Positions 43,395 through 51,514 of a stretch of DNA of 64,000 nucleotides are shown here, in pieces. The DNA lies in assembly GCA_900541975.1 (NCBI GenBank), contig UQLR01000001.1, forward strand, positions 1 to 64,000. Reading direction: 5' to 3'. Under the pieces are notes generated by a model that was given only the letters and a program-made list of their open reading frames with translations, was not told the DNA's origin and made no database searches. Source of the stretch: an uncultured Oscillospiraceae bacterium. Lineage in GTDB: Bacteria > Bacillota > Clostridia > Oscillospirales > Acutalibacteraceae. Made by a program: the position numbers and the translations under genes. The stretch's first letter is position 1, and every line of letters starts with the position of its first letter.

Positions 43395-44888
43395 ATGGGA
43401 AGCGCTGATCAAAAAATCATTGCCCTGGCGGGAAACCCAAACGTGGGAAAAAGCACGGTTTTCAATGGGTTAACGGGAATGAATCAGCATACGGGCAACT
43501 GGACGGGAAAAACAGTAAGCAATGCCTTTGGAAGTTATTTTTACGAAAAAACGCAATATACCCTGGTGGATTTACCGGGAACGTATTCGCTTATGTCCAG
43601 CTCTGTAGAAGAAAAAGTTGCACGCGATTTTATTTGCTTTGAAAAGCCCAATGCAGTCATTGTGGTAGTTGACGCCACCTGCTTAGAACGCAACCTGAAT
43701 CTTACGCTGCAAATACTGGAAGTAACAAAAAATGTAGTCGTCTGTGTGAATTTACTGGATGAAGCAAAAAAGAAAAAAATACAGATCGATCTGGACAAAT
43801 TAGCATTACACCTGGGCGTGCCAGTTGTTGGAACAAGCGCTCGCAGTAAAAAAGGGCTTGCGCAGCTCTGTGAAGCCGTGCATAATGTCGTTTACGGAAA
43901 AAGAAAAACGTCTCAAATAAAGGTTTCTTATATTGAAAAAATAGAAAACGCCGTATCGCAGATTGAAGCGGTCATGCCAAATTTCATAGAAGGCCCCTTA
44001 CAACGCCGCTTTTTTGCACTGCATCTTCTGGATGGGGATGCAGATTTTCAGAAAGAAATGTTAAAATTTTATAAAATAAAAGAACAGCGGACTCTGCAAG
44101 AAAAGGTTGAAAAAAGCAAGGAAAGATTACAAAAAGAAGGAATACATAGCGAGACGGTAAAGGATTATATTGTTACGGGGCTTGTCAAAAAAAGCGAAGA
44201 AATTTATAAGGCATGCGTAACATTGCATAATCCGTGCTACAACAGCAAGGACAGAAAAATTGATAAAATTTTAACGTCTAAAGCTTTTGGGATCCCCATT
44301 ATGCTTTTGATGCTTGGGGCTATTTTTTGGATTACGATCGCGGGGGCAAATTATCCTTCTGAACTTTTATCTACCTTCTTTGGTTTTTTAGAAGAACAGC
44401 TGCGTATGTTTATGGAATTTATAAATGCCCCAATATGGTTGACGCAAATGCTGTTAGACGGTGTTTTCCGAACAGGTGCTTGGGTTGTTTCCGTTATGCT
44501 TCCGCCCATGGCAATTTTCTTTCCTTTATTTACATTGCTTGAGGATGTTGGATATTTGCCCCGCGTTGCCTTTAATATGGATAAATTTTTTAAAAAAGCA
44601 AACGCACATGGCAAACAAGCGCTAAGTATGTGTATGGGCTTTGGATGCAACGCATGTGGCGTAATGGGCTGCCGGATTATTGATTCCCCCAGGGAAAGAT
44701 TTATTGCAATATTAACAAACAGCTTTGTCCCATGTAACGGACGTTTGCCGCAACCAAAACCGCACACCTCTTCCCCTGTATTTACCCTTTATAAAATGTC
44801 TGATAAACGCTATACAGAATGGGCATCACATAGATTAACAAAACAGCGGCCGCAAGCACAGCGAAAAACACGTATTCTGCAATGGTGA
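43395..44888 (+). CDS. feoB: FeoB ferrous iron transporter, N-terminal part, interrupted by an inserted element
   Basis: GTP-dependent Fe(II) permease. Codons 1-450 (to 44744) are genuine FeoB: G1 GNPNVGKS, switch I GNWTGKTV, G3 DLPGTYS, G4 NLLDE, G5 TSA, the helical regulatory domain, then the first membrane helices with SMCMGFGCNACGVMGCRIIDSPRER and SFVPCNGR. From 44747 the frame runs into the inserted element and ends 46 codons later at 44886-44888 in non-homologous sequence. The authentic gene resumes at 48780. As it stands the product lacks the C-terminal membrane half and should not transport iron. Confidence 0.9.
   Translation: MGSADQKIIALAGNPNVGKSTVFNGLTGMNQHTGNWTGKTVSNAFGSYFYEKTQYTLVDLPGTYSLMSSSVEEKVARDFICFEKPNAVIVVVDATCLERNLNLTLQILEVTKNVVVCVNLLDEAKKKKIQIDLDKLALHLGVPVVGTSARSKKGLAQLCEAVHNVVYGKRKTSQIKVSYIEKIENAVSQIEAVMPNFIEGPLQRRFFALHLLDGDADFQKEMLKFYKIKEQRTLQEKVEKSKERLQKEGIHSETVKDYIVTGLVKKSEEIYKACVTLHNPCYNSKDRKIDKILTSKAFGIPIMLLMLGAIFWITIAGANYPSELLSTFFGFLEEQLRMFMEFINAPIWLTQMLLDGVFRTGAWVVSVMLPPMAIFFPLFTLLEDVGYLPRVAFNMDKFFKKANAHGKQALSMCMGFGCNACGVMGCRIIDSPRERFIAILTNSFVPCNGRLPQPKPHTSSPVFTLYKMSDKRYTEWASHRLTKQRPQAQRKTRILQW
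44735..44758. other. Predicted left attachment site (attL)
   Basis: Left feoB arm TAACGGACGT (44735-44744), crossover TT (44745-44746), then element sequence GCCGCAACCAAA (44747-44758). The feoB arm is an imperfect inverted copy of the feoB arm at the other end, and the element arm is an imperfect inverted copy of the element arm there. Confidence 0.8.
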
Positions 44889-47661
44889 GTACAGGCGCAG
44901 GAATAGCTACAGGCCGCTTACGCGCTACACACAGCCAAATAAGCCCGGCGACACACAACAGCGTTACAGCACTGATGATAATACCCGGTATAAGGCCAAC
45001 CGGAAGAAACCGCATTTCAATCTGGTTGGCGCCGTTTTGCAAAGGAATTGCCATAAAGCTGCCGGCAGCTTTTTCAATTTGTATTTCTTCCCCGTTTACC
45101 GTACAGCTCCAGCCCTTGTCATAGCAAACAGGGATAAATGCATATTTATCAGAAGAGTCTGCTGCAATTGTCATGGAAAGACTGGCGTCGCCCACAACAG
45201 GCTGGGAATTGTAACCGGAAAATAGCTCTGTAAGCGCATCCATTTTTTCCAGAGAAAGGGTCGCAAAATTTATGGAATCGCTTGAAAACTTATTATTGCC
45301 TGTAACGGTTACGCTGATAGATTCGTCTTCAAAGGTGCCAAGCGCAATCAATTTATTGTTAAAATTCTGTTTGTATTTTAAATTATCGGGCATATTATAG
45401 CTGGGAATTTTTACTGCCTGTCCGTTTACATATATGTTAAGATTTGTAGAAGCGCTCCAGAAATACAGAACTTCCTTGCCTGTGATTTGGATCTGATAGG
45501 AGTAGCCGTTTCCACCTGTGGTTGCAGCTGAAATAATTTTACTTTGCCCAGAAGAAGCTGTGCGCTGCAGCTTATGCAGAATTTCGCCTTCCGTACCGGT
45601 GATGCTTTGGTATAATGCGTTTTGCGAGGCGCAAATGTCATACGACAGATTGTTTAATATGGTTTTGTCCGCAGTAATCCCAAACGGTAATGTATATATA
45701 TTGTCGTAGTAATTAAAATCCCCCGCTTTCTGACGAAAACGGTAAAGATTGCTGTCGGCCGTGTCAACCGTCAATGTGTTGGTAATGCCAAGAAGCGCAT
45801 CGGTAAACACACTGCCGCCAGAGTCGAGCGTTCGTGTAAAAACAGTGCTGTATCCCATATTGGAAAGCGAGGTTTGCAGGGATTCGGGGATCATATGCGT
45901 CCAGTTGGAAATAGCGGAACGCTCGAGAAGCAGCGAATAATTTGTATTTAACTGCACATCTGCGTTTTTAATGCGTTCCAGCACGCTGTGTGCGTCTTGC
46001 GCAAGTGCGTTTTGCACTTGCAACGTTCTTGCGATATACTGATCGTCGTGTTCCGGATAAGCTTTATATTGTACGCCAATCAGACCGACGGAATAGAAAA
46101 ACATGGGAAAAAGCAACGCTACGGCAATTACCGTATTACGTATCTGTTTTGCCGCCAAAGACAATGCAAGCGCAAACACAATGATATAAATGATAGCAAC
46201 CATGATGACAAGCTGATACAGAGCGTTATCATCGCGTGTCAGGTAATAAAAGCCATATTGGTCAAAAATTTTTGATATTTTGACCAACAGTGGGATAGAA
46301 ACGCCAATCAGGGCGGCGCAGAAAAAAAGTTTTTCTACAAAAATTATATTTTTTTGCGTTAACAGGCGATTTAGACGCGCTTTTTCTGAAAGCGTCTTCT
46401 TATTTGCTTGCTTAGTTTTCGGCAGCGCCGTTTTTTCTTTGTTTTGTCCCACTGCCTTTGCGTCAGAGGCTCCGGGCGCTGATGCAGCAAATGCAGGCGT
46501 TTGCGCAGGTGTAACGAACACTTGCCCTCCGTTTTTTTCATATGTCAGATAATATCCCGCGGCCCACAGCAGGACAAAAGTGATAATATAACCGAAGCGC
46601 AATGGAAAATCGGCATACGAACCGGTATGCCAAAGCAAATTAACGCCTTCAAAGAATACGGGAATGATCATCATAACGGCTAACGCTAAGAAAAAAAGCA
46701 CGCCGTTTTTGTCTTCTTTTATTTTAAATACAAGTTTTGCCAATAATACAAGCAACAGTTCGGCGCCGAGCAGCATTAACAGTTTATTAATCTGAGCAGG
46801 CTGGGTGAAATCAAGCGTGATACGGATAATATCAAAATAATCATTGGTACTGGAAGTTCTCGCTGACGACGACATTTGAAAAAATTGTGGCAAAAGCAAG
46901 GCTGCTGCGAGTAGCAGGGAAGTAACCGTTCCCGTTCCTAAATAAAAGATGCTCTTTTTTCTTTTTTCTTTGGGGAGCAAAAGCAAGATATACAGGCCCG
47001 AAGCAAATAGAATGAACAAAATGGACATAAAGGAAAGATAAAAGCTGAGTAAAAGTCCAAAAGTAAGCGCGCAAATATACGGAATCAGCCTTTGTTGGTT
47101 TAATAACATCAGTAAGGTCAGGATCAGAATAGGAAATAACGCAGCCGTATCCAGCCACGTAATATTGGTGTAATATTGCAGAACATAGCCGCAGAAGGCA
47201 TACATCACGCCAAAGGCAATTTTAAAGAAACTGTCCAGTCCGGGAAATACTTTATACATAAAATAAAACGCGGTAAAGGACATGAACGCCATACGAACCA
47301 TAAGAAAAACAGACATCGATTCCAGGATATATTCTCTTGGAAAAAAATAAAAAAGGAGGTTCAGTGGACTGAAAAAAGTGGAAAAATTTCCACTCATATT
47401 AATTCCGGTTCCGGAATACCAGTCAAAAAGAATAGATTTCTCTCCATTCATTGCATCAAAAAGATGATAATACCTAGGAACATAGGCCTGTGCCATATCA
47501 GCATAGGAAATATTAGAATCTCCAAAAGGCCAAATCCCCTCGATAATGTATAGAATGGTCAGCATTACAAGCACAAGCAAAGGCGCGGCAGAAAAAAGCA
47601 AAAGCTTTCTATACCGGCCCGCTTTTTTCAGCAACGGACTTTCCGCTGTTTTTATAGGCAT
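44782..47661 (-). CDS. yfhO: YfhO family membrane protein (element cargo)
   Basis: A 959-residue multispanning protein of the YfhO family, GT-C-like glycosyltransferases of the envelope; in Bacillus YfhO is linked to lipoteichoic acid glycosylation. The first helix is followed by the typical loop GDSNISYADMAQAYVPRYYHLFDAMNGEKSI and WYSGTGINMSGNFSTFFSPLNLL. About a dozen helices follow, broken by a charged low-complexity insert near residues 380-430 (rich in A, K, T, P), then an outside beta-rich domain and a last helix near the C-terminus. AAAGGG lies 10 bases before ATG 47661. Its acceptor here is unknown. It is the only cargo gene of the feoB element. Confidence 0.85.
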   Translation of the reverse strand: MPIKTAESPLLKKAGRYRKLLLFSAAPLLVLVMLTILYIIEGIWPFGDSNISYADMAQAYVPRYYHLFDAMNGEKSILFDWYSGTGINMSGNFSTFFSPLNLLFYFFPREYILESMSVFLMVRMAFMSFTAFYFMYKVFPGLDSFFKIAFGVMYAFCGYVLQYYTNITWLDTAALFPILILTLLMLLNQQRLIPYICALTFGLLLSFYLSFMSILFILFASGLYILLLLPKEKRKKSIFYLGTGTVTSLLLAAALLLPQFFQMSSSARTSSTNDYFDIIRITLDFTQPAQINKLLMLLGAELLLVLLAKLVFKIKEDKNGVLFFLALAVMMIIPVFFEGVNLLWHTGSYADFPLRFGYIITFVLLWAAGYYLTYEKNGGQVFVTPAQTPAFAASAPGASDAKAVGQNKEKTALPKTKQANKKTLSEKARLNRLLTQKNIIFVEKLFFCAALIGVSIPLLVKISKIFDQYGFYYLTRDDNALYQLVIMVAIIYIIVFALALSLAAKQIRNTVIAVALLFPMFFYSVGLIGVQYKAYPEHDDQYIARTLQVQNALAQDAHSVLERIKNADVQLNTNYSLLLERSAISNWTHMIPESLQTSLSNMGYSTVFTRTLDSGGSVFTDALLGITNTLTVDTADSNLYRFRQKAGDFNYYDNIYTLPFGITADKTILNNLSYDICASQNALYQSITGTEGEILHKLQRTASSGQSKIISAATTGGNGYSYQIQITGKEVLYFWSASTNLNIYVNGQAVKIPSYNMPDNLKYKQNFNNKLIALGTFEDESISVTVTGNNKFSSDSINFATLSLEKMDALTELFSGYNSQPVVGDASLSMTIAADSSDKYAFIPVCYDKGWSCTVNGEEIQIEKAAGSFMAIPLQNGANQIEMRFLPVGLIPGIIISAVTLLCVAGLIWLCVARKRPVAIPAPVLTIAEYVFFAVLAAAVLLIYVMPILYSVYQTFYKG

Positions 47662-47718
47662 TCAAACGCAACCCTTTCCATTTTAAAGTAAAAAAAACAA
47701 AAAAATACAACATGTATT

Positions 47719-47768
47719 AGTATACTGCATTTACTGCTTATTTGCAATAAGCCAAGAAATTTTATAAT
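47719..47768. promoter_or_regulatory. Overlapping divergent promoters of yfhO and the recombinase
   Basis: The self-complementary hexamer TTGCAA (47742-47747) works as -35 both ways. On the minus strand it stands 17 bases from TATACT (47724-47719) for yfhO. On the plus strand TTTGCA (47741-47746) stands 16 bases from TATAAT (47763-47768) for the recombinase. It sits in a 7-bp inverted repeat GCTTATT/AATAAGC (47736-47752). The two promoters should exclude one another, and one binding protein could control both. Confidence 0.6.
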
Positions 47769-47787
47769 TAAAACAAGGGTGATAAAT

Positions 47788-48744
47788 TTGACAGTTGCCG
47801 TGTACGCAAGGAAGTCAAAATATAGCGACCGCGGCAGTTCCGTGGAAAATCAGATTGCTTTATGCAAGGCATACGCGCAGGAGCATCTGGAAAATGCGAA
47901 TGAAATAACTTTTTGTATTTATAAGGATGACGGATTTTCCGGAAAAAATTTGGACCGGCCGCAGTTTCAGGCAATGCTGCAGGACGCAGGTATGCAAAAA
48001 TTTAAAGTTTTGATCTGCTACCGGCTGGACAGGATCAGCAGAAGCGTCAGTGATTTTTCCGCTTTGCTGGAAACGCTTGAAGAAAAAGGAGTAGCGTTTA
48101 TTTGCATTAGGGAGCAGTTTGATACCACTACCCCGATGGGAAGAGCCATGATGTATATTGCATCTGTTTTTTCGCAGCTGGAGCGGGAAACGATTGCACA
48201 AAGAGTAACGGACAATATGCTTATGCTTGCAAAACAGGGCGTATGGCTGGGTGGAACCCCTCCCTATGGTTATAAAGCCTGCAGAAGCCGTGTGTGTATG
48301 GTTGACGGGACCGCGAAAAGCTGTTGCAATCTGAAAAAGGAGCCGGAACAGGCCAAAGCTGTGCTGCAGGTTTTTCGTACCTATCTTAGTGTACATACGC
48401 TGCAACAGGCAAGCGAACACTTAAATAAACAGGGTGTTTTCACGGCGCAAAACCGCCCATTTACCCTGCACAGTGTGCGCAATATTGTTACAAACCCCGT
48501 ATATTGCGCTGCAGATCAAAGTGCATGGGACTATTTTAATCAGGCGGGCAGCTTTTTATCTTTTACGAAAGCAGAATGTTGTTCAACCGCCGGGCTGTTG
48601 CCCTACAATCGCAGAAATTATAGAAAAGCCTGTAAAACGCGCAACGATAAAAGCCGCTGGATTCTGGCAATGGGGAAGCACGAACCGCTTTTGCCAGGTG
48701 AAATGTGGGTGCAGGTACAAAAAAAACTGCGCCGTGCGCGGTAA
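47788..48744 (+). CDS. Short serine site-specific recombinase
   Basis: A 318-residue large-type serine recombinase. The N-terminal resolvase domain has the catalytic Ser in VYARKSKYSDRGSSVENQ (about residue 10), RLDRISRS and SQLERETIAQRV. The Recombinase domain starts near residue 150 with GGTPPYGYK and ends around LPGEMWVQVQKKLRR. The protein then stops, lacking the zinc-ribbon and coiled-coil domain that takes full-length members to 450-700 residues. TTG 47788 is chosen because AAGGGTG lies 5 bases upstream; GTG 47779 overlaps that site. It almost certainly recombines the feoB attachment sites. Confidence 0.9.
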   Translation: MTVAVYARKSKYSDRGSSVENQIALCKAYAQEHLENANEITFCIYKDDGFSGKNLDRPQFQAMLQDAGMQKFKVLICYRLDRISRSVSDFSALLETLEEKGVAFICIREQFDTTTPMGRAMMYIASVFSQLERETIAQRVTDNMLMLAKQGVWLGGTPPYGYKACRSRVCMVDGTAKSCCNLKKEPEQAKAVLQVFRTYLSVHTLQQASEHLNKQGVFTAQNRPFTLHSVRNIVTNPVYCAADQSAWDYFNQAGSFLSFTKAECCSTAGLLPYNRRNYRKACKTRNDKSRWILAMGKHEPLLPGEMWVQVQKKLRRAR

Positions 48745-48765
48745 GCGGTGTTTTATTGGTTTCCG

Positions 48766-48789
48766 TTTGGTTGTGCTTTCCCTGCGTTA
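48766..48789. other. Predicted right attachment site (attR)
   Basis: Element arm TTTGGTTGTGCT (48766-48777), crossover TT (48778-48779), then feoB arm CCCTGCGTTA (48780-48789). Joining this element arm to the one at attL gives a near-palindrome (TTTGGTTG against CAACCAAA) centred exactly on TT. Joining the feoB arms gives TAACG against CGTTA around the same TT. Confidence 0.8.
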
Positions 48790-49506
48790 ATTGCAATAAT
48801 CACAATGTTTTTTGCGGGAGCTGTTGCTCTGCCTTTTCAAACGCTTTTAAGTGCGCTTATGCTGTTGGGACTGATTCTGCTTGGCATATGCATGACGCTT
48901 TTGATGTCCAGGCTTTTATCCAAGACTGTGTTAAAGGGTATGCCCTCCTCTTTTGCTCTGGAATTACCGCCTTACAGAAGACCGCAAATCTTAAAGGTAA
49001 TTGTCCGTTCTATTTTTGACAGAACATTATTTGTCCTTGGGCGCGCGGTTGTTGTTGCGTTGCCAGCCGGGTTGGTTATTTGGTTGCTTGCAAATATTAC
49101 CGTCAACGACAGTAGTTTATTGCAGTATTGTACAGATTTTCTAAACCCATTTGCCAGATTTTTTGGTTTAGACGGCGTAATTCTTATGGCGTTTATTCTT
49201 GGGTTCCCAGCCAATGAAATTGTAATTCCCATCATGCTGATGGCCTATATGTCTACAGGCAGCTTAACAGAAATGCAAAGCCTGGAGCAGTTTCATACGC
49301 TTCTTGTAAACCATGGCTGGACGGTGGTAACAGCTATATGCGTAATGATCTTTTACCTTTTTCATTTTCCCTGCTCTACCACCTGTATTACCATTTATAA
49401 AGAAACAAAAAGCCTGAAATGGACGGGACTTGCCTTTTTGTTGCCAACTGTCACCGGGCTTGCTTTTTGCTTGTTGATTTCAAGCATTGGGAAAATTTTT
49501 CTATAA
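48780..49506 (+). CDS. feoB: FeoB ferrous iron transporter, C-terminal part
   Basis: About 242 codons of membrane-embedded FeoB separated from its N-terminal part by the element. It begins within the codon for F of NGRFPALIA and continues ALIAIITMFFAG, the cytoplasmic loop, and the second gate region LGFPANEIVIPIMLMAYMSTG, then FHFPCSTTCITIYKET and the last helix. It has no ribosome binding site or start of its own; the open frame extends upstream to 48748 only through element sequence. After excision it would complete a 692-residue FeoB. A terminator follows. Confidence 0.88.
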
Positions 49507-49515
49507 AAGTAAAGC

Positions 49516-49545
49516 ACCGCCCGGAACGTGTTCCGGGCGGTTTTT
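49516..49545. terminator. Intrinsic terminator after feoB
   Basis: ACCGCCCGGAAC (49516-49527) pairs perfectly over 12 bp with GTTCCGGGCGGT (49530-49541), followed by TTTTT. It lies against the stop codon of the convergent lacI-type gene at 49547 and may serve both. Confidence 0.9.
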
Positions 49546-49546
49546 A

Positions 49547-50545
49547 TCAAACGGTATGTGTATTCTTGTCAATAATAATATGCGGTTTCATAATCAGTTC
49601 GTTTTTACAGTCGATTTTTTGGATCTTTTTCAGTAAAATTTCCATAGCAGTGCAGCCAATTTCATATGCGGGCTGCGAAATAGAATTGATTGGCGGTGTG
49701 GAAGCATTTGAAAATGTAGTATTGTCAAATCCGAAAACATCAACGTCAACACCTGGCGTCATTCCCATACTGACAACGTAATTGTTAATTGCAATCCCTA
49801 AAATGTCAGAAATAGATAAAATGGCGGTTGGCCGTTGCTGCATATGTAAAAGCCGGCTTGCGGCTTCTAATCCATCGTGGTAGCGGTAGCCGCCATAAAT
49901 AATATATTCTTCACGAACAGGAATATTATGTTCCTGCAGTGCGTCTATATACCCCTTTGTACGTTCGTTTGCTGAATAAGAGATCGCATTTGTGACCAGC
50001 GCAATCTTGCGGTGGCCTTTTTCTATCAGTGTAGTTACAGCGTCGTATTCCGCTTTCCTGTTGTCAACAAGCACGGCGGAAATATCTGTTCCGTATTTAT
50101 ATTCACAGCACATAACAATCGGGGCCTTTTTTGCAGTATTAGAAAGATCTTCTGCAGTTTGCTCAGAACTGGTTAAAATAATCCCGTCAAAATTTTTGTT
50201 AAACAGCTGGGCAATATATTTTTTTTCGAGTTCCAAGATCCCTCTGGTTGTTGAAATCATCGTCATATAGCCATATTTTTCCGCAAAGTCGTCGATTCCC
50301 CGGATGACTTCACTGTAAAAAGCATTCGATAGATCCGGAATAAGCGTTAAAATCCGGTTGGATTTGCTTACCCGCAGATTTCTCCCCAGGACGTTGGGCG
50401 TATATCCCAGGGCTTCAATCACCTCAAAAACATGTTTTCTGGTTTTTTCCGAAACATTTTTATCATTATTGAGTGTTCTGGAAATGGTCGCGACAGAAAC
50501 ATTCGCCGCTTTTGCAACATCCTTAATTGTAATGATGGTGCGCAC
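49547..50545 (-). CDS. LacI family transcriptional regulator
   Basis: A 332-residue repressor. The N-terminal helix-turn-helix is TIKDVAKAANVSVATISRTLNND, followed by the hinge helix VLGRNLR and a periplasmic-binding-like effector domain (ILTLIPDLSNAFYSEVIRGIDDFAEKYGY, LVDNRKAEYDAVTTLIEKGHRKIALV, VFGFDNTTFSNASTPPINSI). The likely ligand is a sugar or nucleoside, but no transport or catabolic gene is adjacent, so the regulon is elsewhere. The start is GTG 50545 next to GGGGGG. Confidence 0.93.
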   Translation of the reverse strand: MRTIITIKDVAKAANVSVATISRTLNNDKNVSEKTRKHVFEVIEALGYTPNVLGRNLRVSKSNRILTLIPDLSNAFYSEVIRGIDDFAEKYGYMTMISTTRGILELEKKYIAQLFNKNFDGIILTSSEQTAEDLSNTAKKAPIVMCCEYKYGTDISAVLVDNRKAEYDAVTTLIEKGHRKIALVTNAISYSANERTKGYIDALQEHNIPVREEYIIYGGYRYHDGLEAASRLLHMQQRPTAILSISDILGIAINNYVVSMGMTPGVDVDVFGFDNTTFSNASTPPINSISQPAYEIGCTAMEILLKKIQKIDCKNELIMKPHIIIDKNTHTV

Positions 50546-50576
50546 CCCCCAAAAAATTTTTTATGCTATGTAAAAA

Positions 50577-51278
50577 TCATATATACCTTTCTGCTTTATC
50601 AAACCGTTTTCTTAAAAGCTGCAACGCTCTTTTTTCAATTCGTGAAACATAAGAACGGGAAATCCCTAGTTTTTTTGCAACCTCGCGTTGGGTAAGCGGT
50701 GTGCCGCCGCTCAAACCATACCGCAAAAGGATGACTGTCTGTTCACGGGGGCTTAAAACCTCTTTTAAATATTGCCTGAGCTTTTCACTGTTAATTTTTA
50801 AGGCCAAGGTTTCAATAATATTGTCCTCAACAGACATAACGTCCATTAAAGTCAGCGGATTACCGTCTTTATCAGTATCAATCGCTTCGTTTAAAGAAAT
50901 ATCCTGCGCCGATTTTTTGTTATTTCTGAAAAACATTAAAATCTCATTTTCAATACAGCGGGAAGCATAGCTGGAAAGTTTAATATTTTTACCTGGATCA
51001 AATGTGTTGATCGCTTTGATCAGGCCGATGGTTCCAATGGAAACGAGGTCGTCCTGGTCATTAATATTGGCGTAATATTTTTTGATGATATGCGCGACGA
51101 GGCGCAAGTTATGTTCTACCAGTTTGTTCCGCGCATTTTTATCCCCTTGTCTGGACAACAGCAGGTATTCTTTTTCTTCCTGTGGTGACAAAGGCCTTGG
51201 AAAAGCGCCGTTACCTGTAACATGCAGGATAAAAACAAGCAGCAAATTGCCAAGAATTCCAAAAAGCTCAAAAAACAT
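50577..51278 (-). CDS. sigK: RNA polymerase sigma-K factor (pro-form, uninterrupted)
   Basis: Late mother-cell sporulation sigma factor, 233 residues from ATG 51278 (GGGGGAGGAACC upstream). The hydrophobic N-terminus MFFELFGILGNLLLVFILHVTGNG is the pro-sequence removed by SpoIVFB in Bacillus. Region 2 follows (ARNKLVEHNLRLVAHIIKKYY, DLVSIGTIGLIKAINTFDP, LSSYASRCIENEILMFFRNNKK), then region 4 (LSPREQTVILLRYGL, TQREVAKKLGISRSYVSRIEKRALQLL). The gene is continuous, without the skin element known in several spore formers. Confidence 0.93.
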   Translation of the reverse strand: MFFELFGILGNLLLVFILHVTGNGAFPRPLSPQEEKEYLLLSRQGDKNARNKLVEHNLRLVAHIIKKYYANINDQDDLVSIGTIGLIKAINTFDPGKNIKLSSYASRCIENEILMFFRNNKKSAQDISLNEAIDTDKDGNPLTLMDVMSVEDNIIETLALKINSEKLRQYLKEVLSPREQTVILLRYGLSGGTPLTQREVAKKLGISRSYVSRIEKRALQLLRKRFDKAERYI

Positions 51279-51429
51279 GGTTCCTCCCCCTTGATAAAAT
51301 AACACTTGGTTTATTTTATTCGGAAAAGGTGCCTTTCGTGCAAGTCCTTTAAAACAACATAAAAAAGAGGAAAATTTTTGAAACTTCTATTTTGTAATAT
51401 AGCATAAAATTTTTACAATTACAACTTAT

Positions 51430-51476
51430 TTAAAAAATACACTGTGTGTAAGCCTGGTAAAGCAGACACACAGTGT
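51430..51476 (-). terminator. Intrinsic terminator after prfC
   Basis: ACACTGTGTGT (51439-51449) and ACACACAGTGT (51466-51476) form a perfect 11-bp stem. Read on the minus strand it is followed by ATTTTTT. It therefore ends the prfC transcript; the interval 51306-51429 up to sigK holds nothing else that I can identify. Confidence 0.85.
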
Positions 51477-51514
51477 AAAATTTCAGTTTTCGTTGTTACC
51501 GCTGTTAATAGGAT

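Larger units (their letters stand above)
44747..48779 (+). mobile_element. 4,033-bp serine-recombinase element inside feoB
   Basis: The element is flanked by the two halves of feoB and holds two divergent genes, yfhO-like (minus) and a serine recombinase (plus). Deleting 44747-48779 joins codons CGT TT|C CCT GCG, giving the conserved FeoB stretch NGRFPALIAII in one frame; the two halves are otherwise in different frames. Both genes end about 35 bp from a boundary. Only a TT/TTT identity is shared by the two ends, as expected for serine recombinases rather than transposases, and there are no terminal inverted repeats or longer target duplications. Confidence 0.88.

Noticed and set aside
44747..44888. 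46-codon extension of the feoB N-terminal frame
   Set aside because: It is antisense to the end of yfhO and lies inside the inserted element; FeoB similarity stops exactly at 44744.
48748..48779. Apparent start of the feoB C-terminal frame (MFYWFPFGCA)
   Set aside because: These bases belong to the element and overlap the end of the recombinase; homology begins at 48780.
44747..48779. Interpretation as a transposon or prophage
   Set aside because: There is no transposase, no terminal inverted repeats, no target duplication longer than TT/TTT, and no phage genes.
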